Source: an uncultured Algibacter sp.
GTDB taxonomy: Bacteria > Bacteroidota > Bacteroidia > Flavobacteriales > Flavobacteriaceae
Assembly (NCBI GenBank): GCA_947502405.1
Contig: CANMZT010000001.1
Coordinates: 186,001 to 250,000 of the forward strand
DNA length: 64,000 bases
Direction: 5' to 3'
Shown: positions 32,710 to 42,406 of the stretch, in pieces
Numbering within the stretch: position 1 is the first letter of the stretch
Layout: each line of letters begins with the position of its first letter
Translations under genes and position numbers: made by a program
The notes under the pieces: generated by a model
Database searches by the model: none
The model's input: only the letters and a program-made list of their open reading frames with translations
Told to the model about the DNA's origin: nothing

Positions 32710-33583
32710 TATTATTGGCCAAATAGGGAATACGCCTTTAGTTGAGGCAACGCATTTACTTAATAAAAAAGGTGTGCGCTTGTTTTTGAAACTAGAAGGC
32801 AATAACCCTGGTGGAAGTGTTAAAGACAGACCCGCTTTTAATATGATAAATGAAGCTTTAAAGCGCGGTGATATTAAAAAAGGCGGCACTTTGGTTGAAG
32901 CTACAAGCGGCAATACAGGGATTGCTTTGGCTTTTATTTCGAAGCTTTTAGGGTTGAATATGGTGTTGATTATGCCTGAGAATTCTACTGAAGAGCGTGT
33001 AAAAACGATGCGTGCTTATGGTGCTGAGGTCATTTTAACATCTGCAGATATTGGTATTGAAGGCTCTCGCGATTTAGCGTTTAAGCTTCGTGATGAAAAG
33101 GGATATACCTTGTTGAATCAGTTTGAGAATGATGATAACTGGAAAGCACATTACAAAACTACAGGGCCTGAGATTTGGAGAGATACCGGAGGTAAGATTA
33201 CGCATTTTGTAGCTACTATGGGGACTACGGGAACTATTATGGGAACATCAAGATTTTTGAAAGAACAAAATCCAGATATTCAAATTGTTGGCGCACAACC
33301 TGCTGATGGAGCTAGAATTCCTGGAATTAGAAAATGGTCGCCAGATTATGTACCTAAGTTTTTTGACCGCTCTAGGGTGGATACTGTTATTGATGTGTCT
33401 GAAGATGATGCTAAAAGCACAACTATAAAGTTAGCCAAAGAAGAAGGTGTTTTTGCTGGCATGAGTAGCGGAGGCTCCATGTATTGTGCTTTAAAAACAG
33501 CCGAATCTATTGATGAAGGTGTTATTGTTGCCATTATTTGTGACAGAGGCGATAGGTATTTGTCATCAACGTTATTTGAGTAA
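32693..33583 (+). CDS. cysM: Cysteine synthase (O-acetylserine sulfhydrylase)
   Basis: A 296-residue PLP beta-elimination enzyme that makes cysteine from O-acetylserine and sulfide. The PLP Lys is in NPGGSVKDRPAFNMI (residue about 44), and the phosphate loop is SGNTGIALA. The shape of the protein (GIRKWSPDYVPKFFDRSRVD, short C-terminus) is nearer to CysM than to CysK. The start overlaps cysE. It may also accept thiosulfate, as CysM does, but this cannot be read from the sequence. Confidence 0.93.
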   Translation: MAYENSIIGQIGNTPLVEATHLLNKKGVRLFLKLEGNNPGGSVKDRPAFNMINEALKRGDIKKGGTLVEATSGNTGIALAFISKLLGLNMVLIMPENSTEERVKTMRAYGAEVILTSADIGIEGSRDLAFKLRDEKGYTLLNQFENDDNWKAHYKTTGPEIWRDTGGKITHFVATMGTTGTIMGTSRFLKEQNPDIQIVGAQPADGARIPGIRKWSPDYVPKFFDRSRVDTVIDVSEDDAKSTTIKLAKEEGVFAGMSSGGSMYCALKTAESIDEGVIVAIICDRGDRYLSSTLFE

Positions 33584-33597
33584 AATATGACTTTGAC

Positions 33598-33632
33598 TAG
33601 ACCTCACAGGTTTTTGAAACCTGTGAGGTCTA
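33598..33632. terminator. Hairpin after cysM (AGACCT repeat, copy 2)
   Basis: TAGACCTCACAGGTTT and AAACCTGTGAGGTCTA pair over 16 bases without mismatch around a three-base loop (TTG). It resembles the hairpin after metY. With no long T-run on either strand it may be a recurrent stem-loop that also serves as terminator or mRNA end. Confidence 0.7.
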
Positions 33633-33670
33633 ACAGAATATCAAGATATATTAATACGATAAAAGTCTTG

Positions 33671-33690
33671 TTAAGTTTATAGATACTTAA
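33671..33690. promoter_or_regulatory. Inverted repeat upstream of metH
   Basis: TTAAGT (33671-33676) and ACTTAA (33685-33690) are perfect inverted arms eight bases apart, 22 bases before the metH N-module ATG. It is a possible operator; AT-richness makes chance occurrence plausible. Confidence 0.3.
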
Positions 33691-33711
33691 ACAGCTAGAA
33701 AAAGAATAAAA

Positions 33712-34713
33712 ATGTCAAACATACATAAAGCTTTAAAAGAGCGTATTTTAGTTTTAGATGGTGCTATGGGTACCATGCTACAAGCCTATAAATTTACTGA
33801 GGAAGATTTTAGAGGCGAGCGCTTTAAAGATTACCCAACACCATTGCAGGGTAACAACGATTTGTTGTCTATTACACAGCCAGAAGCTATAAAAACCATT
33901 CACGGAAAGTATTTTGAGGTTGGTGCAGATATTGTGGAAACCAACACGTTTTCGGGAACTACCATTGCTATGGCCGATTACCAAATGGAAGATTTGGTGT
34001 ATGAGCTAAATTACCAATCGGCTAAAATAGCAAGGGAAGTTGCAGATGAATTTACAGCTAAAGAGCCACACAAACCACGTTTTGTAGCAGGTTCTATTGG
34101 GCCAACCAACCGAACAGCAAGCATGTCGCCAGATGTAAATGATCCTGGATACAGAGCTGTAACTTTTGATGAATTACGTATTGCATATAAACAACAAGTG
34201 GAAGCTTTAGTTGATGGTGGTGTAGATTTATTGTTAGTTGAAACCGTGTTTGATACCTTAAATGCAAAAGCTGCATTATTTGCTATTGAAGAGGTGAAAG
34301 CAGAACGTAATATGGACATACCAATAATGCTAAGTGGCACAATTACGGATGCGTCTGGAAGAACATTGTCAGGACAAACAGCCGAAGCGTTTTTAATTTC
34401 TGTATCTCATGTGCCTTTATTATCTGTTGGGTTTAATTGTGCTTTGGGTGCAAATTTATTGCAGCCACATTTAGAAGCGATAGCTAATAAAACAGACTTT
34501 GCTGTTTCTGCACACCCTAATGCAGGATTGCCTAATGCTTTTGGGGAATATGATGAAACGCCAGAGGAGATGGGTGCGCAAATTGAAGAGTACTTGAAAA
34601 AGAATTTAATAAATATTATTGGTGGATGTTGTGGAACGAGTCCAGAGCATATTCGAGTGATTGCAGATATTGCGGCTAAGTATGAACCAAGACGGTTAAT
34701 GGTTATTAGTTAA
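33712..34713 (+). CDS. metH: Methionine synthase, homocysteine-binding module (split MetH, N-part)
   Basis: A 333-residue protein equal to the first module of cobalamin-dependent methionine synthase. [14 protein letters not shown] is the family start, and the zinc ligands are in VGFNCALGA (one Cys) and [11 protein letters not shown] (two Cys). It activates homocysteine for methylation by the second protein encoded at 35102. In flavobacteria the modules are normally separate genes, so the split is not a fresh disruption. The last residues (NRLMVIS-like end) are encoded by a heptamer repeat. Confidence 0.93.
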   Translation: MSNIHKALKERILVLDGAMGTMLQAYKFTEEDFRGERFKDYPTPLQGNNDLLSITQPEAIKTIHGKYFEVGADIVETNTFSGTTIAMADYQMEDLVYELNYQSAKIAREVADEFTAKEPHKPRFVAGSIGPTNRTASMSPDVNDPGYRAVTFDELRIAYKQQVEALVDGGVDLLLVETVFDTLNAKAALFAIEEVKAERNMDIPIMLSGTITDASGRTLSGQTAEAFLISVSHVPLLSVGFNCALGANLLQPHLEAIANKTDFAVSAHPNAGLPNAFGEYDETPEEMGAQIEEYLKKNLINIIGGCCGTSPEHIRVIADIAAKYEPRRLMVIS

Positions 34714-34721
34714 TGGTTATT
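34694..34721. repeat. Degenerate 7-bp tandem repeat, left arm (metH gap)
   Basis: Four heptamers in register: GGTTAAT, GGTTATT, AGTTAAT, GGTTATT. They cover the end of the first metH gene and the start codon of the S23 gene. Confidence 0.65.
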
Positions 34722-35099
34722 GGTGGTTTGAAAATGAAAAAAATGAAATCATATATTGAACTTGATGTTTGGATTGAAGCTCGAAAATTAGTTAGTCTTG
34801 CGTATGTTTTAACCAAAGATTTTCCTAGTGAAGAATTATACGGAATAACTAATCAAATAAGAAGATGTTCTGTTTCTGTTCCTTCAAATATAGCAGAAGG
34901 TTGCGGAAGACAAACACCTAAAGATATTATCCGGTTTTTATATATATCAAGAGGTTCTTTATATGAATTAGAAACACAGTTGTTTCTCTCGAATGATTTA
35001 GAATTCCTTTCTAAGGAAAACTTAGATGTTTTATTATCTCAAATAGAAACTTGTAAAAAGTTGCTTAATGGATTTATCAACTATTACAAGAAATTATAA
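34713..35099 (+). CDS. Four-helix-bundle protein of the S23/IVP family
   Basis: A 128-residue protein matching the S23 (23S rRNA intervening-sequence protein) family: [47 protein letters not shown], and [22 protein letters not shown]. It folds as a four-helix bundle; the function is unknown although it was first seen inside rRNA insertions. The ATG at 34713 overlaps the metH stop, and an ATG at 34734 is equally likely. It stands between the two metH modules, with heptamer repeats on both sides in inverted orientation, suggesting insertion as a unit. Confidence 0.85.
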   Translation: MVIGGLKMKKMKSYIELDVWIEARKLVSLAYVLTKDFPSEELYGITNQIRRCSVSVPSNIAEGCGRQTPKDIIRFLYISRGSLYELETQLFLSNDLEFLSKENLDVLLSQIETCKKLLNGFINYYKKL

Positions 35100-35101
35100 G
35101 T

Positions 35102-37801
35102 ATGAGTGAGTCTAATAACCAAAAACAAATAACTATTAACCAAAGTAAGTACATGAAATTGTCTGGTTTAGAGCCTTTGATTCTAAACGAAAACAGCAAT
35201 TTTATAAATGTAGGTGAGCGTACAAACGTAGCTGGTTCTAGAAAGTTCCTGCGATTAATCAAGGAAGAAAAATTTGATGAAGCCTTAGATATTGCACGTC
35301 ATCAAGTGGATGGTGGTGCTCAGATTATCGACATTAATATGGATGATGGTTTGATAGATGGTAAAGAAGCGATGGTACGTTTCTTAAACTTGATAGCTGC
35401 CGAACCTGATATTTGTCGTGTGCCCATCATGATAGATTCATCCAAATGGGAAATTATTGAGGCTGGTTTGCAAGTGGTGCAAGGTAAGTGTGTGGTAAAT
35501 TCTATTTCACTTAAGGAAGGCGAAGAAAAATTTATTTGGGAAGCAACGCAGATAAAGCGTTATGGTGCTGCAGTAATAGTAATGGCTTTTGATGAAGTTG
35601 GGCAAGCCGATAATTATGAGCGTAGAATAGAAATTGCGAAACGCTCTTATGATGTTTTAGTTAACAAAGTTGGGTTCCCATCAGAGGATATTATTTTTGA
35701 CTTAAATATTTTTCCTGTAGCTACAGGAATGGAAGAACATCGTAGAAATGCCATAGATTTTATTGAAGCTACACGTTGGGTTCGTGAAAATCTAGAAAAT
35801 GTAAGTGTGAGTGGTGGTGTAAGTAATGTGTCCTTTTCATTTAGAGGTAACGACACAGTACGCGAAGCGATGCACTCTGTGTTTTTATACTACGCCATTC
35901 AAAATGGGATGAATATGGGTATTGTAAACCCTGCAATGTTGGAGGTTTATGACGATATTCCAAAGGATTTATTAGAGCACGTTGAAGATGTTATTTTAGA
36001 CAGACGCGATGATGCTACCGAACGTTTATTAGACTTTGCCGAAACTGTAAAGGGATCAGCAAAAGAACGAACGGTTGATTTGTCGTGGCGCGAAAACCCA
36101 TTGCAAGATAGAATTACTCATGCTTTAGTTAAAGGGCTTGATGCTTTTATTATTGAAGATATTGAGGAAGCACGATTAGCTGCCAATAAACCTATTGAAG
36201 TCATTGAAGGTAATTTGATGATCGGTATGAATGTGGTGGGTGATTTATTTGGTGCAGGAAAAATGTTCTTGCCTCAGGTGGTTAAATCGGCACGTGTGAT
36301 GAAAAAAGCGGTAGCCTATTTAAATCCGTTTATTGAAGCAGAGAAATCAGATAAGTCAGAACCTGTAGGGAAAATACTTATGGCCACCGTAAAAGGTGAT
36401 GTGCATGATATTGGTAAAAATATTGTAAGTGTGGTGCTGGCCTGTAATAACTACGAAATTGTAGATTTAGGCGTCATGGTACCACCAGAAAAAATTATAG
36501 AAACCGCTATTAAAGAGCGTGTTGATGCTATTGGATTGTCTGGATTAATTACACCATCTTTAGATGAAATGGTGTATTTAGCTAAAGAGATGCAAAACAA
36601 AAATTTAGAAGTACCGCTATTAATTGGTGGTGCCACCACATCTAAAGCGCATACAGCAGTTAAGATTGATACGCAATACGAAAATGCTGTAGTTCATGTA
36701 AACGATGCATCAAGAGCTGTAACTGTGGTGGGCGATTTGTTAAATAAGAAAACATCAAACGCTTATGTAGCTAAGATGAAGGCAGATTATGATGAATTTA
36801 GAACCAAGTTTTTAAAACGTGGTAAGGAAAAATCATATATTTCGATTGAAGAGGCAAGAAGCAAAAAATATAAAATTGATTGGAATACTTTCGAAATTGT
36901 AAAGCCTAAGGAAATGGGCGTACAAATTTTAAAGCAATTAAGCTTAAAGGAGTTGCTACCATTTATAGATTGGAGTCCGTTTTTTAGAAGCTGGGATTTA
37001 CATGGTAAATATCCAGATATTTTAAAAGATGATGTGGTAGGCGAACAGGCTACACAGTTGTTTGAAGATGCCGAAGAAATGCTACAGCATATTATAGCAA
37101 AACAGTTATTAAAGCCTAAAGCGGTATTTGGTTTATTTGAAGCTAATGCTATTAATGAAGATGATATCTCAGTTCAGAAAAAAGGTGAAGAAATTGCTGT
37201 GTTTAGAACCTTGCGTCAGCAATTAAAAAAGCGAGAAGGTCTGCCTAATCATGCTTTAGCTGATTTTATTGCACCAAAAGATTCTGGCAAAACAGATTAT
37301 ATAGGTGCTTTTTGTGTGGGTATTTTTGGTGCTCAAGAATTGGCCGAAAGTTATAAATCAAAAGATGATGATTATAATGCGATTATGGCGCAAGCCATAG
37401 CAGACCGTTTTGCTGAGGCGTTTGCTGAATATTTGCATAAGCAAGTAAGAACTAAGCATTGGGGCTACGCCGCTGATGAAGATTTAAGTAATGCTGATTT
37501 GATAAAAGAAAGTTACAAGGGTATTCGTCCGGCGCCAGGTTATCCTGCTTGTCCAGACCATTTGGAAAAGGAAACTATTTGGGAGTTATTAGAGGTTGAA
37601 AAACTAATTGGTGTAACCTTAACCGAAAGTTTAGCCATGTGGCCAGCAGCTGCCGTTTCGGGTTATTATTTTGCAAATAAAGAGTCGAAATATTTTGGTT
37701 TGGGTAAAATTACCGATGACCAAGTAACTGATTATGCTGAAAGAAAAGGCATTACCAAAGAGAAAGCTAGAAAATGGCTGCACCCTAATTTGGCAGGATA
37801 G
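35102..37801 (+). CDS. metH: Methionine synthase, folate/cobalamin/activation modules (split MetH, C-part)
   Basis: An 899-residue protein with, in order, the methyl-tetrahydrofolate-binding TIM barrel (about 20-300: [31 protein letters not shown]), the cobalamin helical cap (about 320-430), the B12-binding domain with [17 protein letters not shown] around 425-441 (axial His), and the SAM-dependent activation domain (about 590-899, [16 protein letters not shown]). It methylates homocysteine from methyl-tetrahydrofolate. An in-frame ATG at 35153 (MKLSGLEPL) is probably the ancestral start: the first 17 codons are made of heptamer repeat sequence. Confidence 0.95.
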   Translation: MSESNNQKQITINQSKYMKLSGLEPLILNENSNFINVGERTNVAGSRKFLRLIKEEKFDEALDIARHQVDGGAQIIDINMDDGLIDGKEAMVRFLNLIAAEPDICRVPIMIDSSKWEIIEAGLQVVQGKCVVNSISLKEGEEKFIWEATQIKRYGAAVIVMAFDEVGQADNYERRIEIAKRSYDVLVNKVGFPSEDIIFDLNIFPVATGMEEHRRNAIDFIEATRWVRENLENVSVSGGVSNVSFSFRGNDTVREAMHSVFLYYAIQNGMNMGIVNPAMLEVYDDIPKDLLEHVEDVILDRRDDATERLLDFAETVKGSAKERTVDLSWRENPLQDRITHALVKGLDAFIIEDIEEARLAANKPIEVIEGNLMIGMNVVGDLFGAGKMFLPQVVKSARVMKKAVAYLNPFIEAEKSDKSEPVGKILMATVKGDVHDIGKNIVSVVLACNNYEIVDLGVMVPPEKIIETAIKERVDAIGLSGLITPSLDEMVYLAKEMQNKNLEVPLLIGGATTSKAHTAVKIDTQYENAVVHVNDASRAVTVVGDLLNKKTSNAYVAKMKADYDEFRTKFLKRGKEKSYISIEEARSKKYKIDWNTFEIVKPKEMGVQILKQLSLKELLPFIDWSPFFRSWDLHGKYPDILKDDVVGEQATQLFEDAEEMLQHIIAKQLLKPKAVFGLFEANAINEDDISVQKKGEEIAVFRTLRQQLKKREGLPNHALADFIAPKDSGKTDYIGAFCVGIFGAQELAESYKSKDDDYNAIMAQAIADRFAEAFAEYLHKQVRTKHWGYAADEDLSNADLIKESYKGIRPAPGYPACPDHLEKETIWELLEVEKLIGVTLTESLAMWPAAAVSGYYFANKESKYFGLGKITDDQVTDYAERKGITKEKARKWLHPNLAG
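35114..35144. repeat. Degenerate 7-bp tandem repeat, right arm (metH gap)
   Basis: In register: AATAACC, AAAAACA, AATAACT, ATTAACC, AAA. Reverse-complemented this reads GGTTAAT, AGTTATT, TGTTTTT, GGTTATT, matching the left arm at 34694-34721. It codes for residues 5-14 of the protein encoded at 35102. Confidence 0.65.
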
Positions 37802-37802
37802 C

Positions 37803-37900
37803 TCGCGTTAGGGATTGAACGGCATGTTTGAAATCCCCGATCCCGATAGTTATCGGGAGAGGGATTGAGTAGTGAAAGCCCGACCCTTGTGGTAACGCCA
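37803..37900 (+). repeat. Dispersed intergenic repeat, copy 6 (subtype B)
   Basis: GCGTTAGGGATTGAACGGCA starts at 37805, TAACGCC ends at 37899. The palindromic core TCCCGATAGTTATCGGGA is at 37841-37858. It is nearly identical to copy 3 over the first 70 bases but has a shorter right part. It starts immediately after the metH stop codon. Confidence 0.85.
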
Positions 37901-37955
37901 AAAAAAATAAACATAGAATAGTTTTCGCTATAGCGATAATGACAAATAAGAATAG

Positions 37956-38909
37956 ATGAAAGTAACAGAGCACATAAAAAACGCGAACGGTAAAACGTTG
38001 TTTTCGTTTGAGATTATTCCACCTAAAAAAGGAAAGAATATACAGGAATTATATAATAATATAGATCCTTTGATGGAGTTTGAGCCACCGTTTATTGATG
38101 TGACAACTTCTAGAGAGGAGTTTGTTTATATTGAAAAAGAGGGGTTGTTTGATAGAAAGATAACAAGAATGCGACCCGGGACTTTAGGTATTTGTGCCGC
38201 AATAAAGCATAAATACAATGTAGATACTGTACCTCACGTGCTTTGTGGTGGTTTTACCAAAGAAGAAACGGAGTATTTGCTAGTGGATTGTCATTATTTG
38301 GGTATTAATAATGTGATGGCTTTACGAGGTGATGCCATGAAAGGTGAGCAATATTTTAAAGCTACAAAAGGAGGTCATTCTTATGCTACACAACTTGTAA
38401 ATCAAATACAGAATTTAAATTCGGGAAGGTATTTACATGATGTTATAGATGTTGATGATAAAGCTGATTTTTGTATTGGAGTTGCGGGGTATCCTGAAAA
38501 GCATTTGGAAGCCCCATCAATGAAAACCGATTTAAAGCGCTTAAAAGAAAAGGTTGAAGCTGGTGCTGATTATGTGGTTACGCAGATGTTTTTTGATAAC
38601 CAGAAGTATTTTGACTTTGTTGAGGCTGCAAAAAAAGAAGGGATTACAGTGCCTATTATTCCTGGTATAAAACCTATTGCTGTAAACCGACATTTACAAT
38701 TATTGCCGCAGGTTTTTAAAATTGATTTACCTGAATCATTAATTCAGGAAGTAGAAAAATGCAAAGATAATAAGCAGGTGAGGCAAGTTGGCGTTGAGTG
38801 GTGTATACAGCAATCTAAAGAGTTATTGGATGCTGGAGTTCCTGTATTGCATTACTATTCTATGGGTAAGAGTGATAATATAAAAGCGATTGCGTCTGAG
38901 TTGTTTTAA
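37956..38909 (+). CDS. metF: 5,10-methylenetetrahydrofolate reductase
   Basis: A 317-residue FAD-dependent TIM-barrel enzyme that supplies methyl-tetrahydrofolate to MetH. FSFEIIPPKKGKN near residue 16, NNVMALRGDAMKGE around 119-132 and DYVVTQMFFDNQKYFDFV near 204 are the family blocks. It is 155 bases behind metH, with a repeat copy and a TCGCTATAGCGA palindrome (37925-37936) between, and probably shares its transcript. Confidence 0.95.
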   Translation: MKVTEHIKNANGKTLFSFEIIPPKKGKNIQELYNNIDPLMEFEPPFIDVTTSREEFVYIEKEGLFDRKITRMRPGTLGICAAIKHKYNVDTVPHVLCGGFTKEETEYLLVDCHYLGINNVMALRGDAMKGEQYFKATKGGHSYATQLVNQIQNLNSGRYLHDVIDVDDKADFCIGVAGYPEKHLEAPSMKTDLKRLKEKVEAGADYVVTQMFFDNQKYFDFVEAAKKEGITVPIIPGIKPIAVNRHLQLLPQVFKIDLPESLIQEVEKCKDNKQVRQVGVEWCIQQSKELLDAGVPVLHYYSMGKSDNIKAIASELF

Positions 38910-38943
38910 TAATTACATTACTTTTACAGCGTAAAACCTATTT

Positions 38944-40044
38944 ATGCGCCAAATAATTTTATGTGTTTTTTGTATTGCATTCAGTTTTTCTTTTGCACAG
39001 GATAAGTCGCATACTTCGTATGTTGATGTTAATTATTTTCGGGGTAATATTGCACTACACAATAACGAAATCTTGCATTTAATTCAAGGACACCCAGAAG
39101 GTGTTATTTTGAGTTGGAATAAAAAAACCTACGGTTTTGAAGATTGGGAACAGCGTTTTAATTATCCTGATTACGGTGTATCTTTTGCTTACCAGGGGAT
39201 GAAGAATCCTGTTTTAGGAGATAATTATTCTCTTTATGCGCATTATAATTTTTACTTTTTTAAGCGAAACTTAATGTTTAGAATTGGTCAAGGGATGGCT
39301 TATAATACGAACCCTTATGACCGAGAAACCAATTTTAAGAATGTAGCATTTGGTACTAAATTTGGGAGTAGTACTTATGTGATGTTGAATTACAAAAAAG
39401 AGCGTATTTTTAATAAGTTCGGTTTACAGGCAGGGTTTTCTTTAATTCATTATTCTAATGCGAATGTAAAATCACCAAATAATGGGACTAATTCTATTAC
39501 ATTTAATGTTGGATTGAATTATAATTTAGAAGATTCTGATTTAGAATATCAAACGACTTTAGATAAACAAGCAGATCAAGAATTTTCAGAGCCTATAAAA
39601 TATAATTTAGCGTTTAGAGCTGGAATAAATGAAAGTGATATTGTTGGAAGCGGGCAATACGCTATGTATGTGGTTTCTGCTTATGCTGATAAACGCATTA
39701 ATAAATCGAGTGCATTTCAGGTTGGTACTGATGTGTTTTTCTCTAATTTTTTAAAAGAATTTATTTATTACCGAAGCGTTGCATTTCCGGATGATGGTTT
39801 AACAGGAAAAGAAGATCACAAGCGTATAGGTGTTTTTGCAGGTCATGAGCTATTTATAAATAAAACATCCTTGATTACGCAATTGGGATATTATATCTAT
39901 TATCCTTTTGATTTTGAAGGTCGGGTTTATACTAGAATTGGGCTGAAACGTTATGTGTATAAAAATTGGTTTGCGGCTTTAACTTTAAAATCTCATGGCG
40001 CAAAGGCAGAAGGTGTTGAATTTGGAATAGGAATTAGGTTATAA
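38944..40044 (+). CDS. PagL-like acyloxyacyl hydrolase, outer-membrane barrel
   Basis: A 366-residue protein with a signal peptide (ILCVFCIAFSFSFAQ). It is a barrel of repeated amphipathic strands of the lipid A deacylase family: QGHPEGVILSWNKKTYGFEDWE, the conserved FGLQAGFSLIHYSNANVKSPNNG block with a His-x-Ser/Asn motif near residue 172, and GIGIRL at the end. PagL-type enzymes remove an acyl chain from lipid A in the outer membrane. It follows metF by 34 bases but has no evident link to methionine. Confidence 0.75.
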   Translation: MRQIILCVFCIAFSFSFAQDKSHTSYVDVNYFRGNIALHNNEILHLIQGHPEGVILSWNKKTYGFEDWEQRFNYPDYGVSFAYQGMKNPVLGDNYSLYAHYNFYFFKRNLMFRIGQGMAYNTNPYDRETNFKNVAFGTKFGSSTYVMLNYKKERIFNKFGLQAGFSLIHYSNANVKSPNNGTNSITFNVGLNYNLEDSDLEYQTTLDKQADQEFSEPIKYNLAFRAGINESDIVGSGQYAMYVVSAYADKRINKSSAFQVGTDVFFSNFLKEFIYYRSVAFPDDGLTGKEDHKRIGVFAGHELFINKTSLITQLGYYIYYPFDFEGRVYTRIGLKRYVYKNWFAALTLKSHGAKAEGVEFGIGIRL

Positions 40045-40054
40045 AACTAAAAGT

Positions 40055-40480
40055 ATGGAACAAAGATTAACCATTGTTGGACTTGGAGTTAATGATTTAC
40101 AGACAGCTTCTGATTTTTATGAACATAAATTTGGGTGGAAGAAAACAAAATCGAGTAATGAAAATATTGTCTTTTTTCAATTGAATGGCATATTATTATC
40201 GCTTTATCCAAGAGAGAAATTGGCTGAAGATGCAACGGTAGATTCTGAAGGTTCTGGTTTTAAAGGTTTTACTATGGCTTATAATACAAGAACTAAGGAT
40301 GAGGTTGATGTGTTGATTGATACCCTTGAAAAGAAAGGTGTTAAAATTGTGAAACGACCAGAAGAAGTGTTTTGGGGTGGCTATAGTAGCTATGTTGCTG
40401 ATATGGATGACAACCTATGGGAAATAGCTTATAATCCTTTTTTACCTTTGGATGAATATGGTAATGCTTTTGATAAATAA
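40055..40480 (+). CDS. VOC-superfamily (glyoxalase-like) protein
   Basis: A 141-residue cytosolic protein with two beta-alpha-beta-beta-beta modules of the vicinal-oxygen-chelate fold: RLTIVGLGVNDLQTASDFYEHKFGWKK, and the GYSSYVADMDDNLWEIAYNPF end that carries the metal-site Glu. It belongs to the glyoxalase/bleomycin-resistance superfamily; the substrate cannot be inferred. It starts 10 bases after the preceding gene. Confidence 0.85.
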   Translation: MEQRLTIVGLGVNDLQTASDFYEHKFGWKKTKSSNENIVFFQLNGILLSLYPREKLAEDATVDSEGSGFKGFTMAYNTRTKDEVDVLIDTLEKKGVKIVKRPEEVFWGGYSSYVADMDDNLWEIAYNPFLPLDEYGNAFDK

Positions 40481-40485
40481 TACCT

Positions 40486-41232
40486 ATGAAACTTTTAAAA
40501 TACATAGTGTTTTTTGTTTTCTTTTTTGCTTGTGATAGCGAAGATGCAGGCGACTGTTTTCAAAAAGCTGGAACTATCATACAAAAAGAAGTTTTTGTGA
40601 ACGATTTTGATAAAATTTTAGTAAACCGAGATATTGAATTAATTCTTAAAGAAGATGCTATTCAAGGTGTGATTATCGAAACAGGAGAAAATTTGATGAA
40701 TGATGTTATTGCAGAAGTTGTTGACGGACGATTGATTTTAACCGATAATAATACATGTAATTACGTTAGAGATTACGGCATTACAAAAGTATATATAAGC
40801 TCTCCGGATATTACTCAAATTAGAAGTTCTACACAATATGATATTAGCTCTGAAGGTGTTTTAACCTACCCAAGTTTAACTATTTTATCTGAAGATTTTT
40901 CAGCTTCTGGTTCCTTCAATGTTGGTGATTTCAGGTTGCAGATTGATAATGACGATTTTAGAGTAGTATTTAATAACTTATCTGTGGCTTATGTTTCTGG
41001 AGAAACAGAAAATTTGAGTGTTACCTTTGCTGCAGGAACTTCCAGATTTGAAGGACGTAATTTAGTAGCCCAAAATGTTACCATTTCTAATAGAGGTTCT
41101 AACGATATGATTGTAAATCCGCAACAAGAAATAAAAGGTAAAATTTCAGGAATTGGTGACGTTATTTCTGTTAACCGACCACCAATAGTTGATGTTGAAG
41201 AAGTTTACAGAGGGCGATTAATTTTTGAATAA
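40486..41232 (+). CDS. DUF2807 lipoprotein (head GIN domain)
   Basis: A 248-residue protein starting with a short lipoprotein signal (IVFFVFFFAC, Cys near residue 16). The rest is a right-handed parallel beta-helix of the DUF2807 type: FDKILVNRDIELILKEDA, ITKVYISSPDITQIRSSTQYDIS, and a SNDMIVNPQQEIKGKISGIGDV end. Such adhesin-like domains sit on the periplasmic face of the envelope. Its last 15 bases overlap the end of ackA, which is read from the other strand. Confidence 0.8.
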   Translation: MKLLKYIVFFVFFFACDSEDAGDCFQKAGTIIQKEVFVNDFDKILVNRDIELILKEDAIQGVIIETGENLMNDVIAEVVDGRLILTDNNTCNYVRDYGITKVYISSPDITQIRSSTQYDISSEGVLTYPSLTILSEDFSASGSFNVGDFRLQIDNDDFRVVFNNLSVAYVSGETENLSVTFAAGTSRFEGRNLVAQNVTISNRGSNDMIVNPQQEIKGKISGIGDVISVNRPPIVDVEEVYRGRLIFE

Positions 41233-42405
41233 ACCTACAGACTGTTTTGCTATTTCTAGTTCCTCATTAGTCGGGATTACTAATATTTTTACCTTGGAAC
41301 TTTCTTTGCTAACCACAGTCAATTTATCAGGCCTAATTTTGTTCTTTTCTATATCAACAGAAATACCTAAATAATCTAAATCTTCGCATACACGTTGTCG
41401 CATTTCAATAGAGTTTTCACCTATACCAGCTGTAAAAACAATAGCATCTAACCCATTTAAAATTGCCGCATAGCTTCCTATATATTTTTTAATCCGATAA
41501 GCATTCATTTGTAATGCTAATTGGCAAGATTTATTACCTTTTTCAGCTTCAGCTTGAATATCTCTTAAATCGCTAAATCCAGTGAGCCCTAACATTCCAC
41601 TTTTCTTTTGGAGTAATGTATTGATTTCACTAAAACTATAACCAAATTTATCAGCTAAATGAAATATAATAGACTGGTCTATGTCACCAGAACGTGTTCC
41701 CATAATCAATCCATTTACAGGAGAAAATCCTAGAGAATGGTCGATACTTTTACCATCTTTAATCGCAGTCATGCTACAACCATTTCCTAAGTGAATAGTG
41801 ATGATTTTTGAATGTTCTTTACCTAGAAACTCGATAGCTTTCTCAGAAACATATTTATGACTAGTGCCATGGAATCCATACAACCGAATGTTATGCTCAT
41901 CTGAAAATTTGTTTGGGATAGCATATTTGTATGCATATTCCGGAATAGATTGATGGAATGCAGTATCAAAAACTGCAACTTGTTTAGCGTTAGGAAAAAT
42001 AGCTTCAGCTACTTCAATACCTTCTAAATTAGCAGGGTTGTGTAAAGGTGCTAAAGAGGATAATGCTTTAATTTTATCTTTTACAGTTGGTGTAACCTCT
42101 GTAGTATCTGTAAAATGTTTGCCACCATGTACTACTCGATGCCCTACTATATTTATAGCATCAGTAGATTTTATAATGCCTGTATCCGTATCTAAAAGTT
42201 GCTTGGATAATAATTCTAGTCCTACTTTATGATTCGGAATAGCTTCTATAACTTTAATTGTGTTTTTGTTTGTTTTGAATGTGAATATAGCATCTTCAAA
42301 CCCAATACGCTCAATAAGTCCAGAACATAAAATTGTAGCTTCTGGCATTGAAAAGAGTTGAAATTTTAATGATGAACTTCCTGAGTTTAAAACGAGTACT
42401 TGCAT
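41218..42405 (-). CDS. ackA: Acetate kinase
   Basis: A 395-residue enzyme that makes ATP and acetate from acetyl-phosphate. VLVLNSGSSSLKFQLF (residues 3-18) is the ATP-binding start, HLGNGCSMTAIKDGKS is the central signature, and the catalytic region includes GTRSGDIDQSI and TAGIGENS. It follows pta by one base on the minus strand, the classic acetate overflow pair. Confidence 0.96.
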   Translation of the reverse strand: MQVLVLNSGSSSLKFQLFSMPEATILCSGLIERIGFEDAIFTFKTNKNTIKVIEAIPNHKVGLELLSKQLLDTDTGIIKSTDAINIVGHRVVHGGKHFTDTTEVTPTVKDKIKALSSLAPLHNPANLEGIEVAEAIFPNAKQVAVFDTAFHQSIPEYAYKYAIPNKFSDEHNIRLYGFHGTSHKYVSEKAIEFLGKEHSKIITIHLGNGCSMTAIKDGKSIDHSLGFSPVNGLIMGTRSGDIDQSIIFHLADKFGYSFSEINTLLQKKSGMLGLTGFSDLRDIQAEAEKGNKSCQLALQMNAYRIKKYIGSYAAILNGLDAIVFTAGIGENSIEMRQRVCEDLDYLGISVDIEKNKIRPDKLTVVSKESSKVKILVIPTNEELEIAKQSVGLFKN

Positions 42406-42406
42406 A

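Noticed and set aside
33712-37801. metH disrupted by S23 insertion
   Set aside because: Each half is a complete module with its own start and motifs, and separate homocysteine and folate/cobalamin genes are the usual arrangement in flavobacteria. The S23 gene sits between genes and has not broken one.
37925-37936. TCGCTATAGCGA palindrome before metF as an operator
   Set aside because: It lies right behind a repeat copy, continues into GATAATGAC, and resembles an end of another short repeat. There is no second site and no promoter nearby to support an operator.
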